Below, piece after piece: positions 52,934 through 64,000 of a stretch of DNA of 64,000 nt. The position numbers and the translations under genes were made by a program. The stretch spans positions 11,039,290-11,103,289 of the forward strand of contig CP034993.1 of NCBI GenBank assembly GCA_004026145.2, given 5' to 3'. The DNA comes from Takifugu bimaculatus (Eukaryota > Chordata > Actinopteri > Tetraodontiformes > Tetraodontidae). The notes beneath the pieces were generated by a model that saw nothing but the letters and a program-made list of their open reading frames with translations, ran no database searches and had not been told where the DNA came from. How positions within the stretch are numbered: position 1 is the stretch's first letter; the number at the start of each line of letters is the position of its first letter.

Positions 52934-55900
52934 CTGCAGCCACCGATGTTTGAAGTCTTCATGGAGCTGAACAAATCTAGATGGGTGTCTTTCCTGGATG
53001 TTTTACCCTGTTGTTCTGAGGCTGTGGTGAGTTGGGCTTTCTCTGCATATTTACAGGTTTATCTGTTTAGACAATTTTATTGAAATAAATGTAGCTGTTA
53101 GGTGTCAAATAGAAGCTAGACTCCCCCACACGGATGTGCAATTTCTCACTTTAAACTACCCCTTTTTCATGATAAGGGAGACAAAATAATAGTACAAATT
53201 TCATTAAGATCAGCCCGATGATTAATAGATTAGTCAGGCATTAATTGAAAACCGATAAAAGCCATACATCACCAAGATTAGGAGCACATGAATCTCCTGT
53301 GCTCAAGGAGACAATATTGGGAAATAATTTCTTATTCAAACCGCACACTGCTTTGAAAGAGGTTGCACTGAGTAAAAATGCTAAATGTTCACGTATTCCA
53401 CCAAAGTCACACACCAAATTCAGCCCAGCAACATCGCGTCCTCATCCTGTACCTAATTCCCTCAATTTAGCGATCAGCGATTGCTAACTTCTGGAGCCTT
53501 CCCATTTTAAGTTTCTGGTGAAAGACTCACTGAAACACGGCAAACATTAAACTGTCAGGTTTCCAATGAAGACACAGCACCGGAGAGAGAACAGCCGCGG
53601 GCTAAGCAGACTGCATATTTCTCCTCTCCGAGCTTATTTTCCCTGTCCCTCCCCCAGTATCCACCATTTTGATCGGTACCCAGTGTGCTGCTGAAGTCAA
53701 AGGCTGTTATTAACAAGAGAGATGCCCTCCCTAAGCCTCACAGGCAATCCACGTCCACCTGTCTGCTCAGCCTCGGGGGCCCGAGATGTCTAATAAAGGT
53801 AATCCTCCATCTACAACACACGCGGTTGGGTGGATGCTTTAGTGTCTTTTGGCAGACGTGGATGGTAAACTGACAAGAAGTTATGGATTTAGCCAGGATG
53901 AGGTCATTGTTTACCTGCAAAGGTTGTAATGAAGCGCCGCTGTGCTTCAGGGGAGAAACTCAGTGGAAGAAGGGCAGATGTCTCCTCCAAAATCCCCAAA
54001 ATTCATCTCTTTCAGTAGGTATCTTTCCATCGCACCTAATATTCAGATTAAGCCAGTTGCAACAGAATAACAAGATCTAAACTGACAGATCCAATAAACC
54101 TTTTCATGAATTACGCCATGAGGTACTGCACAGCTGTCTAAAATAAATGTTGTCTTTTTAAGGTAAACCACTGAATAAAGATGGAGACCCCTGCCAAAAA
54201 CTGGCTGTAGATGTTCCTGGTGCCGTTCTCACATCGGTATCTGTCTTTTTATCCAAGCGCTAAGTGTAAAGAAACCCAAGAGAAAAATAGCTTCTATGAT
54301 TAAAGCTCTTAAAAGATAGCATGTTGCTATTTGTGCACTTTCTCTGCACATGGTGTGTATTTGTGTTTGGGGAAAGGCTCCAATAAAAACAAGATAGGCG
54401 TGAAGACACCATCATTCACACCACCAGGCGGGTTTTCAACTTTGCTGAGCTCTTACTCTGAGATAAGACTCTGGGTGCCTTCGCCTCTGCGGTCTGATCA
54501 ATCTGCAGATTTACAGCCGCCACTGCAACGCATGGATGGAGCGTACGAAGAGCAAATTGTGGCGCCTTCATGGAAAACTCTTGCCTGCGTTTCCTTCGCG
54601 CGTTGATGTAACACAGCGAAACCTTCTCAGCTTCGCTTTGCTGGAAAGAAACGGCTGATGTTAATCAGCGGTGACGTCCTCATCGCTGTTTTAATGCTCA
54701 CAAAGCCCTTTTAGCACACATTTGCAGTACATCTAATACTTCCCAGAATTAGCAAAAACTTCTCATTTACATCCCTTAATGTCAGAGCGGATCTGTCAGA
54801 CACTCAGCAGGACTTTGTCTGGCCCTCTGCAAAGCTTCCCCATGCAGCGAAATCTTCACTACTAAGTTATTTGATTTCCATCGTGTCTTTTTTTTACTTT
54901 TGATATAGACTTTCCTTTCTTCCGGCTTACTAACATTAAATTCTGTGGATTTGAAGTGTCTTAGTTAATCTGGGTTCCGATTAAAGAGAATTGCAAAAGA
55001 AATTTGTTGGTCATGCAATGTCAGATAGTGCTTTGGAACCAATCCTGAGGTCAGGGCGAAGGCCGCCGAGGTCATTTCTCTGCGGAGGCATCATGGAAAA
55101 AACGTCCCGAAGCTTCAGTTGGATGCTGACGGAGAAATGAAAGATCTTCAGCGGTTCTCAGGGCCATTTTTGGTTTTCACAGTGGCAGCGAACACCTGAG
55201 CGTGACTGAAGTTGGGCCGTCTACTGTTGCTTGAAACATGATCACGTCTCCAGAGACGTATGGTATGGAGGTGATGAGGCGAGCTTAAAACCTGCATCCA
55301 CTATGTCTGCGCAGAGGGCTGGGGAAGAGGTTAAAGAGGGTGAGGGGGAGGCTTCATGGTAACCTGCCTGTGTCTAACCTCTTGACCTTGCTTTGTTGGA
55401 GGGGAAGGGACCAGGGGTACCTGACTCAGGGTCTGTTTAGGAATAATAAAAGAACAAAGCCTGGATATTGGACATGTGGTTCACATTCCTCCCATTTTTA
55501 CAACACTATGGCAAAGGCCTCTAACGCAGATGCACAGGTAATATGTCTTTTGATTTTTGCTATCATGTCCGCTATCATATTATTACCTCTACAGCATTCA
55601 CTGATTTATGCATGTATAAATCTTAAAGCAGGATTATTGCCATCCCACTGGCTCGCCTCCTCTCCCATGGAGCTTGCTCCATTCCTGAAAATCTGGCAGC
55701 TGATGTCAGCATTTATGAATATGATGCACACAGTCACTAATCTAAGTCAGTTGGGTCAGGTGGGGGGGCTGAGATCATTACCTTTGGTAAGACTTCTGAA
55801 GACATCTGAAGCCCAGAGCAGGATACAAACACTCTGATCTCCTTCCCATGTGCACTTCAGCCTTTCCCAACTTTCCCAGAGAAGCCAGATACCTACTGAC

Positions 55901-57116
55901 GGGGGATCAAACAAGCCTTTGCTTCGAGTTTCTCCTCATTTACTCTAATCATGAGTGTACTTCCCCCCTGTGTTTTTAAATATGGCTCCCTTCACTTGGT
56001 TGTGTATATTTCCTCTTTGCTAATCCTTGAGTGCATTAAATGCCACTGGCTGTCTGAGCTCACCAGACAGGGGATTGTGGAATAGAATGAACACAGACTC
56101 TCCTGACTGTGCAAATGCTTTGCCCTCTTTGTCCTATAGGGGGAGCCATGACCCCACATTCTCCCCTGTGGTACTTCTCTTTTGTGCTTTGTTTTCACAT
56201 TGCTTCCAGGGTTAGAATTTAAAAATCCGCCTCAACACGATGTACCTCAGACGCATATTGGGATCAGATGCACCACGTCTTAGCTAGTCTCTTAGCGGAA
56301 AACACAGGCAGCAACAACAGAGAACAGTAGAAAGTGTGTGTGTTCCTGCTGACAATGAATTATTAGTTGGACAATATAAAAACATGAAGCTAACTTCTCC
56401 TGTATGGAGGACAGGGCATTGCTTTGTAGCAGCAGACAGATGTGGACCATTGTCAGTCTTCTTTATGATATGTAGCTACACGTAGCCCACATTACATTTG
56501 TTTTAAAGAATTCAGAAGCTCAAATCGTGTAATCTGTATCACCCCTAAATTCTGTATATATTTTTCGGCCGGCTCTGGTGACAGCGTAACCTTTTGTGGG
56601 TGGTATACCATTTGTTTGCATTGCAGTCTGTAACCTTGTTGGGTACTTTAAGCACAGACGACGTTTAAGTGCACGAGTGAGTGTACAAGACTGACCCTGT
56701 TTAAGCTGCAGGGCAAATACATCAGTGATGTGCTGTGAATAAAGACAAGGCCGTTCAATGGACCTCTGTTTCCCAGAGATAAGTGTGGCTTGAACACAGA
56801 AGTGTCAAATGTGGAGAGGAGAGGTCGTGTTGGTGGTGCTGGTGCTGTTTGGGCGTGTGTGTGGGGGGGTGGGGGCGGAGATTTTACATGCCCGTGGATG
56901 GATGCAGTTCATGGCTGGGATTGACAAAAGGCTGGATGGTTGTTTTGGGTCCATCCAGTGGCCGACTCCGCTCTGCCTAAGGCGAAGTATACATCTGCAA
57001 GCCTTCGATGCTGTGTTTAGGTGGATGCACATGCTGGGTGGGGTCAGCACTCCTGGGCAGAATACTGCCCAGGGATAGAAAGTTGGTCCTCAGTTGTAGG
57101 CGATGAGGGCACTTAC
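52934..57116 (-). other. Presumed intron of about 4.2 kb
   Basis: Lies between two exon candidates. The proposed donor is GTAAGT next to 57117 and the proposed acceptor is GGCTGCAG next to 52933. No repeat copy is recognised in it. At 55540-55760 an AT-rich block (GCATTTATGAATATGATGCA, CACTAATCTAAGTCAG) may be regulatory and sits in a 165-codon plus-strand open frame that I reject as a gene. Confidence 0.4.
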
Positions 57117-57241
57117 CTCCCGCTCATGTAATGCTGTTCGGAGCCATCGCAAGATTTGATTGAGCGAAGCTGCAAAGGCTGTTTTACTGCCAACTTTACC
57201 AATTAATTTACCAGTGATTGATATTTCTGTATCATCGCCGG
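57117..57241 (-). CDS. Candidate internal coding exon (first of three), unidentified protein
   Basis: The best-supported exon in the window. On the minus strand a textbook acceptor (GTTGCTCAC branch-like site, then CCGTTTCATTTCAG) leads into 125 bp without a stop, ending GCGGGAG followed by a perfect donor GTAAGT. It begins with two bases that complete a codon and ends exactly on a codon. The 41 codons include GDDTEISITGKLIGKVG followed by a segment with predicted helix (SLNQILRWLRTALHERE). It joins in frame to 52716-52933. I cannot name the family. A conserved non-coding element with accidental splice sites is the alternative. Confidence 0.6.
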
Positions 57242-57806
57242 CTGAAATGAAACGGATGGCAGTGAGCAACACGTGCAGCTGTTGGCCGTGCAATAAGCAG
57301 AGTGTATCAAAGTTTGGTTATTTTATGAAAACTGTACATAATAATGTGGAACAGACAGGGCCCCCCAAAAAAGGAATGAGCCTGGCGAGCAGCTGAGGAG
57401 AGGCAAGTTATTGATCAAACCTAACTTCAAAGTGAAATAAGTCATAAACATGGAAATACGTTAAAAATATATGTGAAGTTGCTGCACACGTGGTTGTTCT
57501 GGAGCAAGATATAAGAAGCAGGGATGAAACCACATGCACTGTCACAGTTTTTGGACCTTTCGCATTGTTTTGGGTGTTTCAGCTTGGAACTCAAATCCTT
57601 AAACAAAGAGAAAGCGACTGCGTGATATGGCCTTGGAACATGTTCTCGCTACTGTCAAAGCAACCGATTAGTCACAATTGTGGATCACCTCTGTTTTTAA
57701 AGTAATGTATCCTTCTTACAAACCTCCCAACATTCTTTTTGCATGAGAGTAAAGAGATGTATGCCAAAGCTAAAAGGTATATTGGTGCAAACATCATGAC
57801 CCCTCT

Positions 57807-57832
57807 GTTTTATATGTTTGTTTTATATGTCT
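57807..57832. repeat. 13-bp tandem duplication
   Basis: GTTTTATATGTTT is followed at once by GTTTTATATGTCT. Confidence 0.8.
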
Positions 57833-60461
57833 GTTTGCCTGTAAATCCACGTAAAAGTACTCATTAGTGACTGATTAGTGAAGATGAACCGCTGTGCAAA
57901 AAACCCACCTGGGTTGGTCCATATGTGCGCTCTCATGGACGATTTTGGCGGCTCACATTTGCTTGCATCCATTTAACCTGGCATTTATTGATAAATGGTC
58001 TTAAGCAAATATGTAAAAATAATAATTTGAAAATTGTCAACCTATAATTGCCACAGCTGTGTGTGTGTGTGTGTGAGTGTGAGTCTCTGCTAATAGTGCG
58101 ACTGGGCCCAGGCTCATTACTCTGGCAGAGGGAGAGAGGCTGCTTTATCTACTATCTGGCCCATTTTAAATTCTAGCCTATTTTTAAATGGGTTCCTACA
58201 CGCAGGCTTGTTAGCAGCAGAGAATGTAATCTCTTCCTAGGCTTCACTACACTCTGTCTAACTACCCGAGTCTTCCTCTCAAATGTATTGTCTGGCATGT
58301 TGTTGCTTCACATAATTAATGAATGTGAGACATGTTACATCTTTTCTCTTTGAAAATAATGAATTTGGGCATGCAATCATGTCTATTTTTTTCTTCCAGC
58401 GATTTTTTTTATTTGGTGAAAAATAACTGCAAATCAAGGATAAATTGCTATCATTTTTCTTCTTTTGAAGAAAATGACTTTTTTTTTTTCTTTTTGAGAA
58501 AGGCGGTTTGGATTCAACACTTTGGAAAGTAAATACGCTGTGGGTGGAGCAGGTAAATGTGCTGCGTTTTCACTGCTGGAGATTGGGTCCATTATCTCAC
58601 CTCTCCACGCTGACTGACTTTTAACAGTCACTTACAACCCCTGTTCCAAGGATTTCCACATCTGACCTCGTGCTGTTTCTTTGCCCCCTCTCTCTTTCTT
58701 CTTTCCTCCCTCTGTGTCTCTTATCTCCTGGGCTGTGATCACCATCAGCTCTTCTCTATGGGGGAATCACTGTTTGGTTACCTTTTGGGTATATATATAT
58801 ATGCATTCACACACATTAAATGTCTTTATCGTGTTCCTATTTGTGTCTGAATAGCTGTTTTTGCACCTTCATATCTGAAGGACTGCCCTCCTCATGCCCG
58901 TTTGGTGTGTGCACCCCATCATCTCCGGCGCTTTCCACATCAACATCATTTGTGCATTTTATTTTTCACGCCTGCTCTTTCACTCGCCTCGCTGCACATT
59001 GCTCCATCCTCCTCATCACCCACCTCTCGCTGCGCCCCCCCCCCCCACCCCCCGCCTGCTCTTGCTCTCTCGTTTCTGACCAGTATAAATCGAGATTGCT
59101 CCGCTACACCGGCTGGTATTTCTGAAGTAACACACGCGCATTCAGGTTGTAAGCAGCCGTGACTGTGACAGACACGTCTGTAATCTTATCAGACTCTGTC
59201 AGACATGCCAGCTCTGTTCTGTTGTTCATTTGAAAGCGATTTAATGTGTCAGAGCTGTGTGCCATGGATACTGGGAGAGGCTCTTTCCTGTGCCATGACT
59301 CCGGTTCTGCAGGTGCTGACACTCTGCTATCACATGAATATAAAACACATGGTACATTTCATTTAAATTCAGGGACTGTTGCTTAAGTTCTCAATCTGTG
59401 TGACTTACAAACACAAGCAGAGCGGGGGGTTGTCAGAGTCTCACAGCGGTAAACTTCAGGCTATCATCTCAACTGCAGGGATTGATCCAGTAACAATTTG
59501 GATAGTGAATTTGGCACAGCATGCTTTCAGAACATGAAGCAGCAGCAGAGAATGTGTTAAAGTATGACGGTGAGTCTCACTCCTCATCAGATACGTACGC
59601 TGGGTCGTACTGGGTCGGCGCCGTCGCGGTGGGTGACTCACACCGTCTGTTTGTCAAGTCCCTAAAAATTGGGGTCGACATGTGGGAAAGAGACTCCATT
59701 GATTGTGTTACGTATAACTAAAAAGGTAAAAAGAGAAATAGCTTTGGTTATTTCAGGGTTTGTAAATGCTGTGACGGTGCACCGTCTGCTCATTTTCAGC
59801 TTCGCTTCTGCTCATTTCATGTGTTTTTCCGCAATGAGAACACGCAATCCTGGCATAGTGTTCCTCAAAGAGACGCTCCAGATACACGCTGAGGGCAGGA
59901 GACCATGTGGAGATGGGACGATAATCCATGAAGGGAAGGTAAAGCGTGGAGAACAACCAGTTTGTAGATTTGTATCAGTGCAGAGCTGAAAGGATGAAGC
60001 ATTCAGTTGCATTTCAATGTCAGCCGGAGCAGCAGTTCCATTTTCTGGTGGTAGAAGTTTTTGTTTATGTGCAGTAATTAGCCCACTCAAGCGGCTCTGT
60101 TACTCCCTTTGCTCCAGCTGAAGAACACAAACATGCAATTATTCACTCCCTCCTGAACCCTTTTGCAGACTTTCCCCCATAATCATATCTGAACTCAAAT
60201 TTCTAAATATCAAATAATACCTGCTAGGTATCAAACAGATCACATGGGTTTGATGTACACTCTTATTTCTGCTACCTTTTTTTCTTTTCTTGTGAGAACA
60301 ACAGTGATTAGTGAGCTCTCCAGCCCACGCCCTAATGTCTGGCTACTGTTTGAAGGATGTTTAAGCAAAATCCAAATTCCATCATATATGTATCTCTGTC
60401 TATCTCCTAGTTTTAATAGATGATTCACTCATCTGTTCCAAACTAGCTTAAACCTTTGTCT

Positions 60462-60484
60462 GTTAGTTAGTTAGTTAGTTAGTT
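60462..60484. repeat. (TTAG)n tetranucleotide repeat
   Basis: Between five and six TTAG units. It is not the TTAGGG telomere repeat. Confidence 0.95.
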
Positions 60485-60599
60485 GTTTTTGGAATCTTTG
60501 AGCATTCTATTCTCTCTGAATCAATTTTTATTTTCTATCATCCAAATGACTCCATATGAAAGGAGCCTGAAATCAAATGTTTAAAGTTCCAAAATCCAC

Positions 60600-60805
60600 C
60601 TCTGACACAGGGAAAGTGTGGCCACTCGAGGTTGGAGGACAATGCGGTTGGTGTTTGTGCTCTGCTGGTAGACGTCCAAAGCGGCTCTTCAAAATCAAAC
60701 TGCGGAAAAGCCCCACAGTCAACATTGGCTTAGGCCAGTGCCACCGGATCTGGCACGCAAAAGTCACCTTGACGGTTTCCACAACAGCACTGCCTTTGGT
60801 AGACC
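60600..60805 (-). CDS. Weak exon candidate upstream of the three-exon set
   Basis: The minus-strand acceptor is good (AGCCCTCTGTTTAG after a pyrimidine-rich tract). It is followed by a 206-bp open segment that ends at a possible donor (GTCAGAG then GTGGAT). It would start with two bases and end on a codon. The translation includes TVKVTFACQIRWHWPKPM, with beta-like alternation. Its end phase does not match the start of 57117-57241, so at least one further exon would be needed between them. The plus strand is also open across the region. No family recognised. Confidence 0.25.
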
Positions 60806-60959
60806 CTAAACAGAGGGCTGGCGTTAATGAGAGGTTGACACACACAGTTCACAGCGACGACCACGAGGAATATTGTCCCTCTTTGTGCCTTTTGATATGA
60901 TGATAGAGTCAACAATATCAGCGCTGCTCAATCATCCTCTGATATGCACCATTTCTTCC

Positions 60960-61270
60960 CGCAACAGGGGATTAGTGATTTACCTGCATGACTACAATAC
61001 AAGACGCATCAGGATGACAGATTTAGGGATTCTGGCCAATGGCTTTTTCATCACAACACGCACTTTATTATTCCTCATAAAGCTGCACTTCATATTAAAT
61101 ATAAATGAAGGGACATAACACATGGTGACAGGCTGGGTGATGAATGATCTTCCTTTCACAGTGAGAATTTGCTGTTTAAAGTCCCCCAAAAGCAATTTTG
61201 CATCATTAATCATAATCCGTGGAATCTCTGAGCGCTGCGAAGGCCGCAAGCGTTCATTCTGCCTTCGCGA
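60960..61270. promoter_or_regulatory. Candidate conserved non-coding element
   Basis: Repeat-free block with GCATCATTAATCATAATC, TATTAAATATAAATG, GGCCAATGGC and a CpG-bearing GCGCTGCGAAGGCCGC end. No exon is supported on either strand. Confidence 0.3.
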
Positions 61271-61774
61271 CAAAGTTCTAGATACGGTGGGTTACACGGG
61301 GCAACGTGTTTCTTTTCAAGATTTCCAGCTCAATTATGGGGCATAACAGGACTAGCACGAGGGAGCAGACAGGCCCACGCACGTAGGCCTTTATTTTATT
61401 TCAACTTTATTTCAAGACAGTCAAAACTTTAACTCACAAATGTTCCTTGCACTCCTGTAATTCACTGACTTCCCGGAGAGTCCTATTGGACTTGTGTTTG
61501 GCAGAGTGATATTGATTTCATTAAGAAGACGTGTGGAGCACATTACAGAATGATGACTGCTTCATGGGAGGTCAACAAGAAATCAATATGAAATTATATT
61601 ACAGCTTCGACTGGCTGGGGGGAGGCCAGCGAGCGTGCACAACTGCCAACGCCGGCTGGAAGACGGAGCAGGGATTTATCCTGCAGGAATTTTATGTGGG
61701 AGTGAAATACAGTCGAGGTACTGAAATAACTCAGGATGGGCAAAGTTGACCAGGTTTAGCTGGTCTGGCAGAAC

Positions 61775-61789
61775 AAAAAAAAAAAAAAA
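61775..61789. repeat. A homopolymer
   Basis: Fifteen A bases. Confidence 0.85.
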
Positions 61790-62609
61790 TGATGAAGTTT
61801 CCATGCGGATTTCTGCAGGGAAGCGAGTACCTAATAGGCAAAATCTGCAAATGGACAGCAAATGTATTGACTCACATGTTAACTGCAAAAGTTCAGCTGA
61901 GCCACAGCTCTATAAAGAAGGTGTTACGTTAGGTATGATTTGTAATTAATGTTAGAAAAGATTAAATCAATTGGATTGTTTTTATTAACTTTCAACAAAA
62001 ATGAAAAGAAAATGATAATTATTGTTTTATTCACTTGTGTAAAGTTTAGTAAGATAAATTTTTTGGATGAAATAAAACAAACAGGAGAGACTTTGGAGCG
62101 TGACTTTAATGATGTATATTAGAAGCATGTGCCCTGAATCACATTGTTATGATATCGTTGACAAGCAGGAAGGATCTTTTTCTAATTAGCTTCTTGGCAG
62201 ACAGTAGACGGCGAGGGAGGAGAGATCAATTGAGAAGTTCTATTTAATCAGGCCCAGCAAATAACTTCATTTCCAATCACAAGATCCTGCAGCAGGAGGA
62301 CACGGACTATCTGAACCACAGATGGGGCAAAAGTTTTCAAGAGATTACATTTAATCTTTAAACTCATCACTAATACTGCTGAAAAGGAGCACTGATTGGA
62401 GCATTTCTGTTATGATCTGTTATGAACAATTGTTATGAATTGTTATTATCATGTTATTGGCGTGTTATCTATGTCTGCCGTCCAATTGATTGTGTGATGT
62501 TTTGCACCAGAAATCCATGAAAACTGGTCTGTTATGTGTTTATCAAACTTACAAGGTTTTTACTTCATTTAAAAAAAATCCTCAATTTCTTTGCTACTTT
62601 AGTGAGACA
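61790..62609. other. AT-rich gene-free stretch
   Basis: No exon. A cluster of TGTTATGA/TTGTTAT words at 62408-62466 forms an irregular short tandem array. A T-tailed AT-rich region leads into the repeat at 62610. Confidence 0.4.
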
Positions 62610-62905
62610 ATAGTAAATAATCATCTCAGTTCATATTTATTTATACGGCATCTGTAAAAATCAAAGTTGTCGCTGGGTGCTTTATAGAACCCCAGAATCT
62701 GACCTCAACAAGCAACAGTAGCAAGGAAAAACTCCCCTTTTAACAGGAAGAAATCTCGAGGAGAACCATGCTGATATGAGGGGTACCCTACTACTGATAT
62801 GAGGGGTACCCTACTACCAGCTGGGTAAAGGAGGTAGAGAAGGGGGGTGGGCAGATAGGGAAGAGACCAGACATCCATCATACATTCAAATTCAAATTAA
62901 TTACA
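62610..62905 (+). mobile_element. Fish dispersed repeat ('GGAAAAACTCCC' family), plus orientation
   Basis: Shows the landmarks of a very widespread teleost repeat in order: CAGTTCATATTTATTTATAC, GTGCTTTATAGAACC (from a 'gcgctttacag' block), GCAACAGTAGCAAGGAAAAA, CTCCCCTTTTAACAGGAAGA, AATCTCGAGGAGAACCATG, CCAGCTGGGTAAAGGAGGTAGAG and a purine-rich GAAGAGACCAGACA end. A 23-bp unit is duplicated within it at 62771-62816. I do not assign a Repbase name. Confidence 0.75.
62771..62816. repeat. 23-bp perfect tandem duplication inside the dispersed repeat
   Basis: The unit CTGATATGAGGGGTACCCTA plus CTA occurs twice in succession without a mismatch. The unit itself contains the palindrome GGGTACCC. 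Perfect identity suggests a recent duplication compared with the age of the host repeat. Confidence 0.95.
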
Positions 62906-64000
62906 CAGAGGAATCAAAGCTAGAGCTGAGTGGGTCAGTGGGGCTAGCATAATTATCTGTTGAATTGGAATTTTTTCTTTGTGTTTTGGGGTTTTTATTG
63001 GGTTAAATGGTTTTATAACTGTCAGCACCAGTTAATACCACCAATAGCTTAAAAGTCGGCATTGGGGATACCCTTGTCGTGATTTATACAATTCTGCATA
63101 TATTCCCACCCATTTAAAGACTTCCTGCAACACAGAAGCAATCACAAATGGACCCTTGCCGTAATGTGTTTCCCTTTTTATTGCAGCCGGAGTTTCCCTG
63201 TGGACTCTCTGGGATTAAAAGAAGGGATTTAGCACATTTTTCACGTGTGTGAATGTGCAAACAGGCGAGCAGCAGATGCTGTATTTGTCGAAATAAAACC
63301 AGAAAATTGTGAAAAACAAAAACTCAAAAAACAGCGGCTACTTTAGCAGTTGTTGGAGGCACAGATCAAGTGAAAATATATTCAGATTGGAGCTCCCTCC
63401 CCCACGTTAGCATTTTTCTCCTGCAAAGGAGGAGGAAGCCCCGATCATTAAATAATCATCACCCCTGCACAGCTGTTAATACTCATATTACTGATAAAAA
63501 CGACATTTGAAATAGCATGTCTGACCTCCTTTAAATGCCTCCCCTCAGGTCCTTCTGCTCGCTATAACACGTACACTAATGGAGTTCTCGTTCACTGTTC
63601 TGGAGCTCTATCTGCTTCCACGCTATATCGTTATCAACTCCTGTATAATTTATTGATGGCCTACTTTTTTCGGTACGCTGCATTACAATGCATAGAGTTT
63701 TGTTGCCTGTGCCATACGGTTGAACCGAATAAATAAAATACGAGCGTCCGGCTAGATCAGAGAATGGTGGAAAAACAAAAACGCAGTGTTTGTGTGGAGA
63801 GAGTGCAAGCCAGGTGCCTTAGCTCAGTTTATTCCAGAGGGAGGATGCTGCCTGCTGCTGTTTCATGAATTTGTGTTTTGTTTTCCTCTTTAAGCATCAG
63901 TCTTTTAATCGCCCTGGGATACAATTTTAGTATAATGTATATTTATACCTCTACCGTCTAACTGCAGCATATAAATACCATCATAGAAAGAGAGACTGCA
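62906..64000. other. Gene-free right end
   Basis: No exon with paired splice sites. It has several SOX/homeodomain-like words near 63440-63520 (CATTAAATAATCATC, ATATTACTGATAAAA) but no block distinct enough to call. Confidence 0.3.

Larger units (their letters stand above)
57242..60599. other. Presumed intron or upstream region without supported exon
   Basis: If 57117-57241 is an exon, the sequence to its right is its upstream intron. Strong isolated minus-strand donors occur near 58598 (GAG then GTGAGA) and 59640 (GTGAGT), but neither has an acceptor at sensible distance with an open frame. It contains a TG tract (58059-58083), a TA tract (58790-58802) and C-runs (59035-59053). Confidence 0.3.

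Noticed and set aside
53925..54020. Minus-strand open segment ending GCAG then GTAAAC
   Set aside because: No acceptable acceptor. A stop codon lies directly upstream and the preceding sequence is purine-rich.
55340..55837. 165-codon plus-strand open frame with an internal acceptor (TTATTACCTCTACAG) and a possible GTAAGA donor at 55786
   Set aside because: The translation is not recognisable, codon use is AT-rich and the block reads more like non-coding enhancer DNA. It also opposes the better-supported minus-strand exons.
59642..59665. 20-bp minus-strand stretch between a good acceptor (AATTTTTAG) and a GTGAGT donor
   Set aside because: Too short for a typical exon. Micro-exons exist, but nothing else supports it.
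59753..59956. Minus-strand frame with C-x-x-C and a strong acceptor (TCTCCTGCCCTCAG)
   Set aside because: No donor follows and the frame ends in a stop after about 45 codons. The C-x-x-C alone is not a zinc finger.
60240..60428. Minus-strand open segment ending AAAAAAG then GTAGCA
   Set aside because: The acceptor is poor (AAAACTAG), and the segment has no phase-compatible partner among the better exons.
60462..60484. TTAG array as possible telomeric repeat
   Set aside because: Vertebrate telomere repeat is TTAGGG. This is a plain tetranucleotide microsatellite.

Overview
The window is vertebrate, almost certainly teleost (probably percomorph) genomic DNA. The evidence is the sparse and split coding signal, many CA/TG microsatellites, C-tracts, and degraded copies of dispersed repeats that I recognise from fish genomes. 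No complete gene, tRNA, rRNA, bacterial-type operon or CRISPR array is visible. Nearly all long open frames lack splice sites or sit in repeats or low-complexity DNA.

The best coding signal is three minus-strand exon candidates that join in frame in the order 57241-57117, 52933-52716 and 2675-2518. The junctions are phase 0 and then phase 2. Together they encode about 166 residues of a protein I cannot name. If the joins are right, the second intron is about 50 kb and fills most of the window. The start and end of the gene lie outside the window. Three weaker exon-like segments sit at 60600-60805 (-), 61605-61717 (+) and 16507-16734 (-).

Inside the large presumed intron there are two kinds of non-coding content. 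The first is regulatory-looking DNA: a plus-strand TATA promoter with a short untranslated first exon near 35.0 kb, AT-rich homeodomain-motif blocks near 26.2-28.3, 46.4-47.1 and 50.0 kb, and a 16-bp palindrome around a perfect CRE at 28141. The second is repeats: an LTR-like relic (13.08-13.49 kb), three copies of one fish dispersed repeat (15.1, 20.5 and 51.0 kb), two copies of another (40.9 and 62.7 kb), LINE 3'-end relics (36.2 and 38.9-39.5 kb) and many microsatellites.

A working model is a large gene on the minus strand whose introns carry enhancers and perhaps a nested plus-strand transcript. The window contains no sequence that proves the gene's identity, and enhancer calls rest on composition only, because no alignment could be run.
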